Assembly: GCA_964447405.1 (NCBI GenBank)
Contig: CAYUSP010000006.1
Coordinates: forward strand, 1-64,000
Source: JALNZF01 sp964447405
Lineage (GTDB): Bacteria; Nitrospirota; UBA9217
Direction of reading: 5' to 3'
DNA: 64,000 bases
Under the pieces are notes generated by a model that was not told where the DNA came from, did not search any database, and worked only from the letters and a program-made list of their open reading frames with translations. The position numbers and the translations under genes are program-made. Below are positions 8,792-17,999 of this stretch, in pieces (the first letter of the stretch is position 1; each line of letters opens with the position of its first letter).

Positions 8792-9703
8792 TTAATCAAT
8801 ATCCCCGATCTGCGTTTTTTCTTTTTTGCCATATACTTTTGACAGCATCGCCGACCCCCGGTCCTTCCGCGCCTCGGCAACCCCTTCCCTGAGCTTGAGC
8901 GTGTCCTCGGCGAACATCGACGACCGCAACCATTCAAAACCGAGCTTCAAAAGCTCCGCATCATCGGTCCGGACTTTCTCTATCCGCTCCGCCGGTATGT
9001 CGTAAGTCTCCAGGAACGTGCTGCCAAATACGAATTCCCTGAAGTAGTCGGTGTTCGTGCTGACCATGAAGAACATCTGGTTCTTGATCTCCGGGAATTC
9101 TTTTTCGCCGAACGATTTCTTCTTGATCAGGATCTCCATCCAGCCGCGGTTCATGTCATCGTAGAGGTCCGCTTCCTGGTCCTTGCGCCACTCGTTGATG
9201 GTCCAGTCCTTGCTTTCCTCAAATCCTTTGCAATGGTCTTCCTTGATCATGAAATAGAACTCGTCCTTGCCGCCCTCTGCGTCCTTTTTGCGGAGCGTTG
9301 CCATGCCCATGGGATAGTAGCGGCAGGTGCTCGGCCGGTCCTCATACACCGTGCAGCCTTCCGAGGTCACAAAGGGGCAGCTCTTTTTTCCATCGCCCTG
9401 CATCTTGAGCGTGATCACAGGCAGCAGCGTCTTTGCCAGGATCTCAATGGTGCAATGCTTGTTGATGAAATCCTCGGTAGTCATCCCGAACCTCTTCCGC
9501 AATCTCAACAGATCGTAGGGCGGGAGAACGATATTGATGTTGCTGCAGCAGGCGGTAAAGCAGGAGATGCCTTTGTGGCAGCTGAACTTGAAACGGCTGC
9601 TCCCCGTGAGCTTCACCGGCACGACCTTGTCGTTCTTGCTCTGCTTTAACGGCTCAATATCGAAATCGATCGGTTCCATTTTTTCTTTTTTGTCTTTTTT
9701 CAT
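8792..9703 (-). CDS. YkgJ-family cysteine-cluster protein
   Basis: 303-aa protein with the YkgJ (PF03692) zinc/iron-chelating signature. The N-terminal cluster is FSCHKGISCFTACC and a second Cys group follows in SCPFVTSEGCTVYEDRPSTC, then the RYYPMG block. The C-terminal ~150 residues are charged and helical without a known motif. Function is undefined for the family; a metal or Fe-S site is inferred from the eight conserved Cys. A GAGAGGG Shine-Dalgarno sequence sits 5-6 nt ahead of the ATG. The first ~25 residues are a Lys-rich tail and are probably flexible. Confidence 0.85.
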   Translation of the reverse strand: MKKDKKEKMEPIDFDIEPLKQSKNDKVVPVKLTGSSRFKFSCHKGISCFTACCSNINIVLPPYDLLRLRKRFGMTTEDFINKHCTIEILAKTLLPVITLKMQGDGKKSCPFVTSEGCTVYEDRPSTCRYYPMGMATLRKKDAEGGKDEFYFMIKEDHCKGFEESKDWTINEWRKDQEADLYDDMNRGWMEILIKKKSFGEKEFPEIKNQMFFMVSTNTDYFREFVFGSTFLETYDIPAERIEKVRTDDAELLKLGFEWLRSSMFAEDTLKLREGVAEARKDRGSAMLSKVYGKKEKTQIGDID

Positions 9704-9766
9704 TATTACCCTCTCAGAAACCGTCTTTTCCCAATTACACGGAGTGATGTTTCTGCTGACTCCTGA

Positions 9767-10261
9767 CTATCGCATCCACTCCTGAATCTCTTCATGCTGC
9801 TTTCTAAAAAGCTCGACACTTTCATGGTCACTGCCCAGTATGGCCCTGAACCGGTCAAGCGCTTCAGAAAACGGCATCTCCCGGACTCCGCTGACCAGGT
9901 TGTCAGCATACGACACGATCTTTTCTTCCCGCGTGAGAGGAAGGTAGTCTATTTTGGGAAGCCCAAGCCGCTCCGCCTCAGCTGCGGTAATACCAGCTCC
10001 GATGTGCCGTTCTATGATGTTGATTATTTCAGGAGAAAATCCAAGCTGCCTCGCGATCTCAACACCCACGATCGCATGGTCGATCCCCTGGCTCTTGGAC
10101 CTGCCTATATCGTGGTAGAGGCCGCCTTGCCGGACAAGATCCAAGTCCATTGCCACCGTTGCGCGCTCAGCCAGGGAAAGCGCGATCTTCGATACAACGA
10201 TACAGTGGGCTACAACGCCAGGCTGACAACCTGCCCTTATCAGCACCTCTACTTCCCTCAT
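9767..10261 (-). CDS. HDIG-domain protein (TIGR00295-like)
   Basis: 164-aa compact HD protein. Metal ligands are visible in VAHCIVVSKIAL, GGLYHDIGRSKSQGIDHAIVG and NIIERHIGAG, followed by a YADNLV block. It resembles the TIGR00295 group of archaeal/bacterial HDIG proteins of unknown substrate. Its ATG lies ten bases beyond a TATTAT box with TTGCAA 16 nt further up, so the leader would be only about 3-4 nt. It is separated from YkgJ by 63 bases without a terminator and could be co-transcribed with it. Confidence 0.85.
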   Translation of the reverse strand: MREVEVLIRAGCQPGVVAHCIVVSKIALSLAERATVAMDLDLVRQGGLYHDIGRSKSQGIDHAIVGVEIARQLGFSPEIINIIERHIGAGITAAEAERLGLPKIDYLPLTREEKIVSYADNLVSGVREMPFSEALDRFRAILGSDHESVELFRKQHEEIQEWMR

Positions 10262-10271
10262 AAGCGTCTGA

Positions 10272-10299
10272 ATAATACCACTTTACCTTCAAGTTGCAA
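10272..10299 (-). promoter_or_regulatory. Putative sigma70 promoter for the HDIG gene
   Basis: On the minus strand: TTGCAA (10299-10294), 16-nt spacer, TATTAT (10277-10272), ten bases before the ATG at 10261. No Shine-Dalgarno sequence. Confidence 0.5.
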
Positions 10300-10321
10300 C
10301 AGGCAATCATCGCCTGGGGAT

Positions 10322-10353
10322 AAAAAAAGGCTGCCCCATAAAAGGGGCAGCCT
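10322..10353 (-). terminator. Rho-independent terminator of hppA
   Basis: Perfect 10-bp stem AGGCTGCCCC/GGGGCAGCCT (10328-10337/10344-10353) with a 6-nt loop, followed on the minus strand by a run of seven T. It lies 19 bp after the hppA stop. Confidence 0.95.
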
Positions 10354-10371
10354 GGTGCTTGCAAATACTGC

Positions 10372-12450
10372 TTACTTGATCAACGGAACAATCAGGAGCG
10401 CAACGATGTTGATGACCTTGATCATCGGATTGATGGCCGGTCCCGCTGTGTCCTTGTAAGGATCACCGACCGTATCGCCCGTGACTGAGGCCTTGTGTCC
10501 GTCGCTGCCCTTCTTGTGCACAACGCCCTTGCTGTCCGTGACTCCGTCCTCGAAGGACTTCTTGGCATTGTCCCATGCGCCACCGCCCGAGGTCATGGCA
10601 ATGGCCTGGAACAGGCCGGTCACGATGGCACCGATGAGCACGCCGCCGAGGGCTTCTTTGCCCAGGAAGAGACCCACCACGACCGGTACAACAACCGGGA
10701 GGAGCGCAGGGAGCATCATCTCATGGATGGCGCTCTTGGTAACGATGTCAACGCATGCCGCATAGTCAGGCTTGCCGGTACCTTCCATGATGCCCTTGAT
10801 CTCCGCAAACTGCCTGCGAACTTCCACCACCACACCGCCTGCAGCCTTGGCCACGGACTCCATGAGGAGCGCGCCAAAGTAGTAGGGAAGCAGGCCGCCG
10901 ATGAACAAGCCGCAAAGGACCATGGGATTCGAAAGGTCGAACAGGACCGTTGTACCGAAGGAGCGTGAATATTCAGAGAACAGCACCAGAGCGGCCAGCG
11001 CTGCGGAGCCGATGGCGTAGCCCTTGGTCACTGCCTTAGTGGTGTTGCCCACTGCATCGAGAGGATCGGTGATGTCGCGGATGGCCTGGGGAAGTCCGGC
11101 CATTTCAGCAACTCCGCCCGCATTGTCCGTGATCGGGCCGTAGGAGTCGATGGCCACAACGATACCGGTCATGGAAAGCATGGAAACTGCTGCCAGTGCG
11201 ATTGCAAAGATGCCGCCCGAGGCCGCGTTCGCTGCGCCGGAGAATCCGCCGCCAAGCCAGTAGGCGCCGAGGATCGAGGCAACAATCACGAGCACCGGTG
11301 CTGAAGTTGACTTCATGCTGACTGCAAGACCGGCGATCACGTTCGTGCCATGGCCGGTGAGGCTCGCCTGAGCGATATGCTGCACCGGGGGGTACTCTTT
11401 CGCGGTAAAATACTCAGTGATCCATACGATCAGGCCGGTGAGGGCAAGACCGATGAGGGAGATGAAGAACACGGTGTTCGCAGTGAACACGCCTGCATTT
11501 GCGCCGAGGCCGTCGATAAAGCTCTTGGACACAAAATAGAAAGCGACTGCTGCGATAACGCCTGCAACAGCAAGGCCTTTGTACAGGGCGCCCATGATGT
11601 AGTTGGTCTTGCCGAGCTTCACGGCATAGGTGCCGATGATGGAAGCGATGATCGAAACGCCGCCCAGCATGAGCGGGAACTCGATCCACGGGCTTGAATC
11701 GCCGAACACGGTCTTGGCGAGGAGCATGGCGGCCACGAGGGTCACGGTGTAGGTCTCATAGAGGTCGGCTGCCATTCCGGCGCAGTCACCAACGTTGTCG
11801 CCCACGTTGTCGGCGATCACCGCCGGATTGCGGGGATCGTCTTCAGGGATGTTCTTCTCGACCTTACCCACGAGGTCGGCGCCCACGTCAGCAGCCTTGG
11901 TATAGATGCCGCCCGCGATTCGGGCGAACACACTCATGAGCGAGCAACCGAAGCCGAGTCCGATAAGAGCAGTGGAGACCTCTTCTGCGGGAGCCATGGA
12001 TTTCGCGATAAAGTAAAAACCGGCCAGGCCGATGATGCCGAGGCCAACCACCATGATGCCGGTCACGGAGCCGCCCTTGAATGCGAGGCTGAGCGCGGCC
12101 TGGAGGCCTTTGCTCGCTGCTGCTGCCGTACGAACATTGGCACGGAGCGACACCCACATACCGATGAAGCCGGCGAGGGCGGAACCGACGGTGCCGATGA
12201 TGAAGCCGGCTGCTGCCCACATCCCGAGCTTGGGAACGAAGGCCAGGACAAGCACCAGCACTGCTGCGACCATTGCGACTGTCTTGTACTCGCGCGCCAG
12301 GAACGCATTGGCGCCTTCCTTCACTGCGTTGGAAATATCGATCATTTTCTGATTGCCTGCATCCTGCTTGTTCACCCAGATCGCGGTTATGATGCCGTAG
12401 ATGACGCCGGCCACGCCGCATACCAGGGCAAATAAAATCGTGTTACTCAT
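10372..12450 (-). CDS. hppA: Membrane-bound ion-translocating pyrophosphatase (K+-independent H+ type)
   Basis: 692-aa polytopic membrane enzyme that couples PPi hydrolysis to ion pumping. The catalytic loop with DVGADLVGKVE and the DNVGDNVGDCAGMAADLYET block are present, as is the C-terminal GDTVGDPYKDTAGPAINPMI. The motif GNTTKAVTKG carries Lys and Thr at the positions known to mark K+-independent H+-pumping enzymes (K+-dependent forms have Ala). AAAGGAGGAG precedes the ATG. It lies downstream of sat/apr/qmo on the same strand, and Sat releases PPi, so it probably recovers sulfate-activation energy as proton-motive force. A strong terminator follows. Confidence 0.97.
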   Translation of the reverse strand: MSNTILFALVCGVAGVIYGIITAIWVNKQDAGNQKMIDISNAVKEGANAFLAREYKTVAMVAAVLVLVLAFVPKLGMWAAAGFIIGTVGSALAGFIGMWVSLRANVRTAAAASKGLQAALSLAFKGGSVTGIMVVGLGIIGLAGFYFIAKSMAPAEEVSTALIGLGFGCSLMSVFARIAGGIYTKAADVGADLVGKVEKNIPEDDPRNPAVIADNVGDNVGDCAGMAADLYETYTVTLVAAMLLAKTVFGDSSPWIEFPLMLGGVSIIASIIGTYAVKLGKTNYIMGALYKGLAVAGVIAAVAFYFVSKSFIDGLGANAGVFTANTVFFISLIGLALTGLIVWITEYFTAKEYPPVQHIAQASLTGHGTNVIAGLAVSMKSTSAPVLVIVASILGAYWLGGGFSGAANAASGGIFAIALAAVSMLSMTGIVVAIDSYGPITDNAGGVAEMAGLPQAIRDITDPLDAVGNTTKAVTKGYAIGSAALAALVLFSEYSRSFGTTVLFDLSNPMVLCGLFIGGLLPYYFGALLMESVAKAAGGVVVEVRRQFAEIKGIMEGTGKPDYAACVDIVTKSAIHEMMLPALLPVVVPVVVGLFLGKEALGGVLIGAIVTGLFQAIAMTSGGGAWDNAKKSFEDGVTDSKGVVHKKGSDGHKASVTGDTVGDPYKDTAGPAINPMIKVINIVALLIVPLIK

Positions 12451-12606
12451 GTATTGCTCCTCCTTTAAGATTGGTTTATATCGTTCTGTATTCTTATATG
12501 ATTCCGTACGTACAAAATGCGCCCCTCATAACACCCCTGGGCGCCGATTCTTGAGAGCTTCTCCCAGGCATCCCCCCCTTTTCAATGTATCCTTGAATGG
12601 CGGCAG

Positions 12607-13053
12607 CTAGTCACCCAGTTCGCCGAGCTTGCCGCCGATCATATCCTTCAGGTAGGTATTTTCCGCCTTCAGGTTCTTAACCAGTACGCGGACTACATCG
12701 CGCATGGACAACAGCCCTACGAGGCCGTTCGGTTCCACGACCGGTGTGTGCCGGATATTATTCTGGATCATAATGGCCATAACATAATCCAGATCGTCTC
12801 CGGGCTTGACCACGAGCAGGTTCGTGCTCATTACGTCTTTTATCTTCAAGTCCTTATTCTGCTTTACCATGTTGGCGGCGTTCTTGACAATGTCGCGCTC
12901 GGTCAGGATGCCGGCAAGCTTGCCCCGGTCCATCACCAGGAGCGCGCCGATGCCGCACTCCGTCATCTGCTTCGCGGCGTCGAGCAGGCTCATATCGCCC
13001 GTGATGCTGAAACACTCAATACCCTTGATGCTTAATAGTTCTTTGACATTCAT
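12607..13053 (-). CDS. Tandem CBS-domain protein
   Basis: 148-aa protein consisting of two CBS motifs (about residues 10-65 and 75-130) with the usual GALLVMDRGKLAGILTERD and RHTPVVEPNGLVGLLSMRD blocks. CBS pairs bind adenine nucleotides (AMP, ATP, SAM). It lies 25 bp after qmoC and before hppA, so it is likely in the qmo transcript. A role sensing AMP or ATP produced and consumed by this sulfate-activation cluster is an attractive inference, but no partner domain is fused to it. Confidence 0.88.
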   Translation of the reverse strand: MNVKELLSIKGIECFSITGDMSLLDAAKQMTECGIGALLVMDRGKLAGILTERDIVKNAANMVKQNKDLKIKDVMSTNLLVVKPGDDLDYVMAIMIQNNIRHTPVVEPNGLVGLLSMRDVVRVLVKNLKAENTYLKDMIGGKLGELGD

Positions 13054-13078
13054 GGCTCACCTCATGGGAAAAAAGCGG

Positions 13079-14242
13079 TTACTTCTTATCGCGTCCCGTA
13101 TGTTTCGCGAACACCATCGCCGTTGTGCGGTAAAATAAATGTGCAAACTTGGAATAGGGTGCATACGCAAACAGCGACCAGACAAAGACAAGATGGAAGT
13201 AATATACCGGGTAGCCGATTTCCATATCAGCAAGACGAAGCGCCCAGGACAGAATTCCCGTCGCACCAACGCCGATCACGACAGTCAGGAAGATCCAGTC
13301 GAAATAGGATCCGATGCCCGATTTTCCAGCCTGTGCAAAACGATTCAGCAGCAGCAGAATAACACCGGCGGCAAACGCTATGGAGCTCACGAGCGCCAGC
13401 ATCTTTACCGGATCGCTCATGGGATAGGGAGATTCACCGAAATGGAACGGTCCGAAGGCCTCAATGCCGAGGAATTTCCATCCATAGAGATAAACAATGG
13501 CGACGGTCGTCACGACGGCAAGTCCCGCAAAGCTGTAGAATAGCAGCATGTGGCCAAGCTGCCTTCCCTTGTTGACCGTACATTCGCCGAACTTTGAATG
13601 TCCCAGGATCTCGGTCACGGAGGACACAATGTCACCCACGAGGTTGCCCGTGGATTTCATCTGGCCAGCCTGAGATTTCATGCTGTTCCAGAGCTTGTTG
13701 ATGCCCACAAACGCCGATATTGCGGCGAAAAGCGCGGTGAGCATAAACGTTGCGTCCACCTGAGGCCATACCGGCATGAACAAGTGGTATGCCATTTCGC
13801 CGCTCGCGTTGCGGGGTACGCCGGTGAAGGATTTGTACGGCATGATGATGTAGAACAGCACCATCGGAATCGCGAACAGGAGCCAGACAAACTTCGGGTC
13901 TGTCGCGATCTTCGAGAACAACGGCACCATGGCAACTTCCTTGATGCTGAGCTTCCGGATCGCATTCAGCACTTCGCCGGGCTTTGCGCCGCGCGGGCAA
14001 TAGGCTGTGCAATCGCTGCACTGGTGGCAAAGCCAGACATCGGGGCTCGCGAGGAGCTTGTCCTTCTGTCCCCACTGGGCAAGCACCATCTCCTTGCGGG
14101 GGAAGGGATTCCCTTCAGGCGTCACATTGCAGACCACCGAGCAGGTGGCGCATTGGTAGCATTTTTTCAAGGACTCGCCGCCGCCCTTGATTATCTCGTT
14201 CACGAACGCTAAATCTGGTTTAATCAGTGTTGCGTCTGACAT
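13079..14242 (-). CDS. qmoC: Quinone-interacting membrane-bound oxidoreductase subunit QmoC
   Basis: 387-aa fusion typical of QmoC. An N-terminal HdrC-like ferredoxin region has two [4Fe-4S] motifs (Cys28/31/34/38 and Cys72/75/78/82). A C-terminal membrane region has about six helices and resembles the NarI/DsrM cytochrome b family. It anchors the Qmo complex and exchanges electrons with menaquinone on behalf of APS reductase. A GGAGG lies 8-9 nt ahead of the ATG. It follows qmoB with a 69-bp gap and is the last qmo gene before the CBS protein. Confidence 0.95.
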   Translation of the reverse strand: MSDATLIKPDLAFVNEIIKGGGESLKKCYQCATCSVVCNVTPEGNPFPRKEMVLAQWGQKDKLLASPDVWLCHQCSDCTAYCPRGAKPGEVLNAIRKLSIKEVAMVPLFSKIATDPKFVWLLFAIPMVLFYIIMPYKSFTGVPRNASGEMAYHLFMPVWPQVDATFMLTALFAAISAFVGINKLWNSMKSQAGQMKSTGNLVGDIVSSVTEILGHSKFGECTVNKGRQLGHMLLFYSFAGLAVVTTVAIVYLYGWKFLGIEAFGPFHFGESPYPMSDPVKMLALVSSIAFAAGVILLLLNRFAQAGKSGIGSYFDWIFLTVVIGVGATGILSWALRLADMEIGYPVYYFHLVFVWSLFAYAPYSKFAHLFYRTTAMVFAKHTGRDKK

Positions 14243-14311
14243 ATATTCAATCCTCCGATTACTTTTTAGGAGTTTTATCTGTTACTCCGCACTCCACACG
14301 CCGCACCTGAA

Positions 14312-16546
14312 CTACATCGTCCTAAACGGGTTCGGTCCAATCTCTCTGATCCTGGTAGCAAATTCATTGAGCATATCCGGCAATTTATCATACTCGTTGA
14401 TGGCGATCTGCATAAGCTGGACGCGCTCGGACTCAAGCTGGAGCCGGTTCAGGGTCTCACTCACCTTGCTGAAGCGGGTGTTTGCGAGTTCGCTGCCCTT
14501 GACGAAATGGCACTGATAGTTCTCGCCGTACTTGCAACCGAGAAGCAGCATGCCGTCGGCGCCCTTGGACAGCGCGTCGGCCACCCAGACCAGGTTCATG
14601 CCGCCCAGGCATCGCATGGAAATGAACCGGAATGCCGGATCGATCTTCTTCCCGACAATAGCCGCCGTGTCGAGCGCCGGGTAGGAGTCATTCTCGCAGA
14701 CCAGGCAAATGATCGTCGGCTTGTCCTCATCATCGGAGTATTCCACAGCCTTGACCATGGAACCGACGATATCGACGCTATAGTCCTTGAAGGACACGAT
14801 GCGTTCGGGGCAGGCGCCCATGCAGGTGCCGCAGCGGCGACAGCGGTTGATGTTGTAGTTGGGAATGCCTTTCTCGTCCTCGTCGATGGCGCCAAAGGGG
14901 CACTCTTCCGTGCAACGCTTGCAAGCCGTGCACTTGATCAACATCGGGTCGGGATAGGTCGTGTCCCAGGAACGGGGATGGACGGCAATGCCGCGCGAAG
15001 CATGGTCGATGGCCTGGATCGCCTTGAAGGCCGCGCCGGCGCCGTCTTCCATGGCTTCGGCCATGTTCATCGGCTGATGCACACTGCCGGCAGCATAAAT
15101 ACCGGTCCTGCGCGTCTCATACTGGAAGCAGATGAAGTTTGAATCGGCAAAACCGGAAGCGCCTTCGAGAGTCGGAATTTCCGGGCCCTGACGGTAGCCC
15201 AGGTTCAGGATGTAATCCGGCTTGGGGGTCTGTTCGAGGTAGTTCTTCTTTGACTCGTCGCCGCCGCCCGCAGCCTTGGTTAGGCCGTCAGCGTAATCCT
15301 GCGGAGCCTTTGTGGTTGGCACCATGCCCGTTGCCAGGACCACGAGGTCGGCCTCCACCTTCACCTTTTCTCCGGTCTTGGTGCCGAAAAGGGTGTTCTC
15401 CATCTCAACGAACAGGTTGCCGTTGCCGGCATCGGAAATGCCGGTCACATCAGCCTTCGTGAGCATGACACCCGGGTTGTTCTGGGCTTCTTTGTAGTAA
15501 AGCTCGGTCCTGCCCGGGGTCCGGATATCCTTGTAAAAGATCATGGCAAGGGCGTCTTCGTTCTGTCGCACGTACTGGGACTGCTTGAGCGAGGTGGCGC
15601 AGCACATGGACGAGCAGTAGGCAAGATGGTTCGGATCCCGCTGCCCGGCGCACTGAATAAAGGCGACCTTCAGTGCCGGCTTGCCATCGGAAGGGCGGAG
15701 CAGTTTGCCGTTGTTCTTTTTGGCGATCTCTTCGAGCTCAAAATTCGTGACTACGTTTTTCATCTTGCCATAGCCGAGATAGTCGAGCTTGTTCGCATCG
15801 TAGGGCAGCCAGCCGGAGGCCATGACAACTGCGCCGATCTTCATAGTCTCGCCATTCGAAAGCGTCACGTTGTACAGGCCCGGCTGTCCGTCGGTCTTGG
15901 ACACGGTCGTGGACTTGTATACCTTGATGTTTGCGTTATTCTCGACCTCAGCGATGGTCTTGCTGATGTCGGTATCAACGATGAGGGGTTTGTTGATATA
16001 GGACCCTGTCGGGATCTTCTTGTAGAGTTTGTTTACGAAACCACCGAGCTGGGCGTCCTTCTCAACCAGCACCACTTTCTGGCCTGCACCTGCGGCAGAG
16101 AGCGCAGCGGTCATGCCGGCGATGCCGCCGCCGATGACCAGGATCGTGTTGCACAGATCCGGGAGGATGTTCGGTTCGGGAAGATCGCCTTTCTGGGTCT
16201 TGACGATGCCCATCGTCAGGTAATCGTAGGCCGCATCATTCGTCTCATCCGTGTTCGGCTCCATGGTCCAGGCCACGAACTCGCGGATGTTGACGCGCTC
16301 GACGATAGTGCCGGGAAAGGTGAATTCAGCAACCTTTGCGCGGGGAGAACAGGCGGCGATGATGATCGTATTGATGCCGTCCTTTGCCATGTCGTCCTTG
16401 ATGAGTTGGACTCCTTCAGGGCTGCACAGGACATCGTGCATCTTAAAATTCTGCACCTTCTTGGCTGCGCCGGAGAGCTTGTCTACATTCATCGCCTCCT
16501 TGATGCCGCATCCTTTACAGATATATACGCAGTATTTCTTCTCCAT
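14312..16546 (-). CDS. qmoB: Qmo complex flavoprotein subunit QmoB (HdrA/MvhD-like)
   Basis: 744-aa HdrA-like FAD protein. An N-terminal Cys-containing segment (KYCVYICKGCGIKEAM) is followed by the FAD loop VIGGGIAGMTAALSAAGAG, a CAGQRD block, two [4Fe-4S] motifs (KCTACKRCTEECP, RCRRCGTCMGACP), and a C-terminal MvhD-like domain with CLVCENDSYP, RCLGGMNL and LLGCKYGENYQC. This architecture is specific for QmoB. It forms the cytoplasmic electron-transfer module with QmoA. The ATG begins 2 bp after the qmoA stop, with the ribosome site inside qmoA's end, so translation is probably coupled. Confidence 0.96.
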   Translation of the reverse strand: MEKKYCVYICKGCGIKEAMNVDKLSGAAKKVQNFKMHDVLCSPEGVQLIKDDMAKDGINTIIIAACSPRAKVAEFTFPGTIVERVNIREFVAWTMEPNTDETNDAAYDYLTMGIVKTQKGDLPEPNILPDLCNTILVIGGGIAGMTAALSAAGAGQKVVLVEKDAQLGGFVNKLYKKIPTGSYINKPLIVDTDISKTIAEVENNANIKVYKSTTVSKTDGQPGLYNVTLSNGETMKIGAVVMASGWLPYDANKLDYLGYGKMKNVVTNFELEEIAKKNNGKLLRPSDGKPALKVAFIQCAGQRDPNHLAYCSSMCCATSLKQSQYVRQNEDALAMIFYKDIRTPGRTELYYKEAQNNPGVMLTKADVTGISDAGNGNLFVEMENTLFGTKTGEKVKVEADLVVLATGMVPTTKAPQDYADGLTKAAGGGDESKKNYLEQTPKPDYILNLGYRQGPEIPTLEGASGFADSNFICFQYETRRTGIYAAGSVHQPMNMAEAMEDGAGAAFKAIQAIDHASRGIAVHPRSWDTTYPDPMLIKCTACKRCTEECPFGAIDEDEKGIPNYNINRCRRCGTCMGACPERIVSFKDYSVDIVGSMVKAVEYSDDEDKPTIICLVCENDSYPALDTAAIVGKKIDPAFRFISMRCLGGMNLVWVADALSKGADGMLLLGCKYGENYQCHFVKGSELANTRFSKVSETLNRLQLESERVQLMQIAINEYDKLPDMLNEFATRIREIGPNPFRTM

Positions 16547-16548
16547 CC

Positions 16549-17799
16549 TTATTTCCTCCTCAAGCTCTGGATGCTCTTCATGACCACACCCGTTGCATCC
16601 TGCGCCGACCGAGCCACATCAACGGGCGTCTTGAGCGTCCCGGTCGCGTAGATGCCCTTCGGGAGCGCTGCCTGGTCCACGAATCCGTCGTCGGTCATTG
16701 CAACACCGGCGTTCTTCAGTGATGCAGCGGTTGGCTGCATGCCGGTGGCAAGCACGACCATGTCGAAGGTCTCGGTGATCTTGTTGCCACCGTGAATGTC
16801 CTCGGCCGTGACCTTCACATCGCCATTCGGCGCCTGCTCGACCCTGGCTACCTTGCCCTTGAGGAAGGAAACATTCTGGTCTTCCTTGATCTTGGTGTAA
16901 AACCGGTTCTCATAGAGCCCGGGAGTCCTGATATCGATATAGAATATCTTTACCTTGGCATCGGGATAGAGTTCCCGGACATAGGATGCCTGCTTCAGCG
17001 AGGCAAGGCAGCAGATGTAGGAGCAATGGGCCAGATGGTTCTCGTCGCGCGAGCCTGCGCACTGTACGAAAGCAATGTTCTTGACCTCTTTGCCGTCTGA
17101 AGGCCGCACGATCTTGCCCAGCGTCGGCCCGTTCGGCGCCGCAAGCCGCTCCATCATCATGTTGGTGATCACGTTCTGGACCGAACCAAATCCAAGGTTG
17201 TCCATCTTCGAGGCATCGTAGGGATTCCAACCGGTTGCCATCACCACGGCGCCGACCTTAACGGTAAAAGTCTCGGCCTTCATATCGAGGCGGATTGCGT
17301 CATAGGCGCAGGCTGCAACGCACTTGGCGCAGGCTGAACCCTTGCACGCCTTGCCGTCGATCACATACTGGAGCGGAAATGCCTGGTTGTGAGGAAGGTA
17401 GGCCACCTTGGTCTTGCTCATGCCGAAATCGAAGTCATTCGAGCGCTCTTCGGGGCACGCTTCAGTGCATTTGTTGCAGCCCGTGCATTTTTCGTTCACG
17501 AACCGGGGTTGCGTCTTGATCGTGACCTCGAAATTCCCCTCGCTGCCCGAGATCTTCTCCACTTCAGCCATGGTATGGATCTTGACCTGGCCGTTGTTCT
17601 TGAGCCGCTTGTACTGGATCTCGAGTCCGCAGTTCGGCGGGCACATTTTCCAGAAGTACTTGTTCAGCTGCGTCACCCTGCCGCCAAGATAGGGATTCTT
17701 TTCCACCAGGATGACATCAGCGCCCGCTTCCGCGGCTTCGACTGCGGTGGTAAGACCGCTGAAACCTCCGCCGACTACCAAAATCTTATTTTCCGCCAT
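16549..17799 (-). CDS. qmoA: Qmo complex flavoprotein subunit QmoA (HdrA-like)
   Basis: 416-aa HdrA-like flavoprotein. The FAD-binding GGGFSG is at residues 10-15, with the conserved WKMCPPNCGLEIQYKRL. A [4Fe-4S] motif (Cys105/108/111/115) and a second Cys group (152/157/160/164) follow, then CAGSRDENHLAHCSYICC and a second nucleotide-binding segment ending ATGTLKTPVDVARS. The longer frame starts at a TTG that overlaps the Shine-Dalgarno sequence itself; ATG 17799 behind AAGGAGGAAG is the better start. First gene of qmoABC; separated from aprA by a terminator and repeat-like DNA. Confidence 0.96.
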   Translation of the reverse strand: MAENKILVVGGGFSGLTTAVEAAEAGADVILVEKNPYLGGRVTQLNKYFWKMCPPNCGLEIQYKRLKNNGQVKIHTMAEVEKISGSEGNFEVTIKTQPRFVNEKCTGCNKCTEACPEERSNDFDFGMSKTKVAYLPHNQAFPLQYVIDGKACKGSACAKCVAACAYDAIRLDMKAETFTVKVGAVVMATGWNPYDASKMDNLGFGSVQNVITNMMMERLAAPNGPTLGKIVRPSDGKEVKNIAFVQCAGSRDENHLAHCSYICCLASLKQASYVRELYPDAKVKIFYIDIRTPGLYENRFYTKIKEDQNVSFLKGKVARVEQAPNGDVKVTAEDIHGGNKITETFDMVVLATGMQPTAASLKNAGVAMTDDGFVDQAALPKGIYATGTLKTPVDVARSAQDATGVVMKSIQSLRRK

Positions 17800-17837
17800 A
17801 ATATACACTTCCTCCTTCAAGGCAGTACACGCTTGGT

Positions 17838-17952
17838 GATTGCAAATTGGAAATTGGAAATTTTAGATTTAAAATTGAAAAGGAGCGGCTAATGATGACC
17901 GTACACGACAACAACAATACAATTTTCAATCTACAATCTTCAATTTACAATA
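17838..17952. repeat. AT-rich imperfect inverted repeat between aprA and qmoA
   Basis: The arm from 17838 (GATTGCAAATTGGAAATTGG and on to 17880) is an imperfect inverse of 17921-17952 (ATTTTCAATCTACAATCTTC and on). It is a low-complexity intergenic repeat inserted inside the conserved apr-qmo gene order. Its function is unknown. Confidence 0.55.
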
Positions 17953-17982
17953 AAACTCCGGGGAGGGAATCCCTCCCCGGAG
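17951..17982 (-). terminator. Hairpin terminator after aprA
   Basis: Perfect 12-bp GC-rich stem (CTCCGGGGAGGG/CCCTCCCCGGAG, 17956-17967/17971-17982) with a 3-nt loop and TTTTA on the minus strand, starting 18 bp after the aprA stop. It separates sat-aprBA from qmoABC transcriptionally or sets their ratio. Confidence 0.85.
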
Positions 17983-17999
17983 GCATATCGGATTAACGC

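Noticed and set aside
15626..16651. 341-aa open frame on the plus strand
   Set aside because: Antisense shadow of qmoB and the qmoA end; no motif and no ribosome site.
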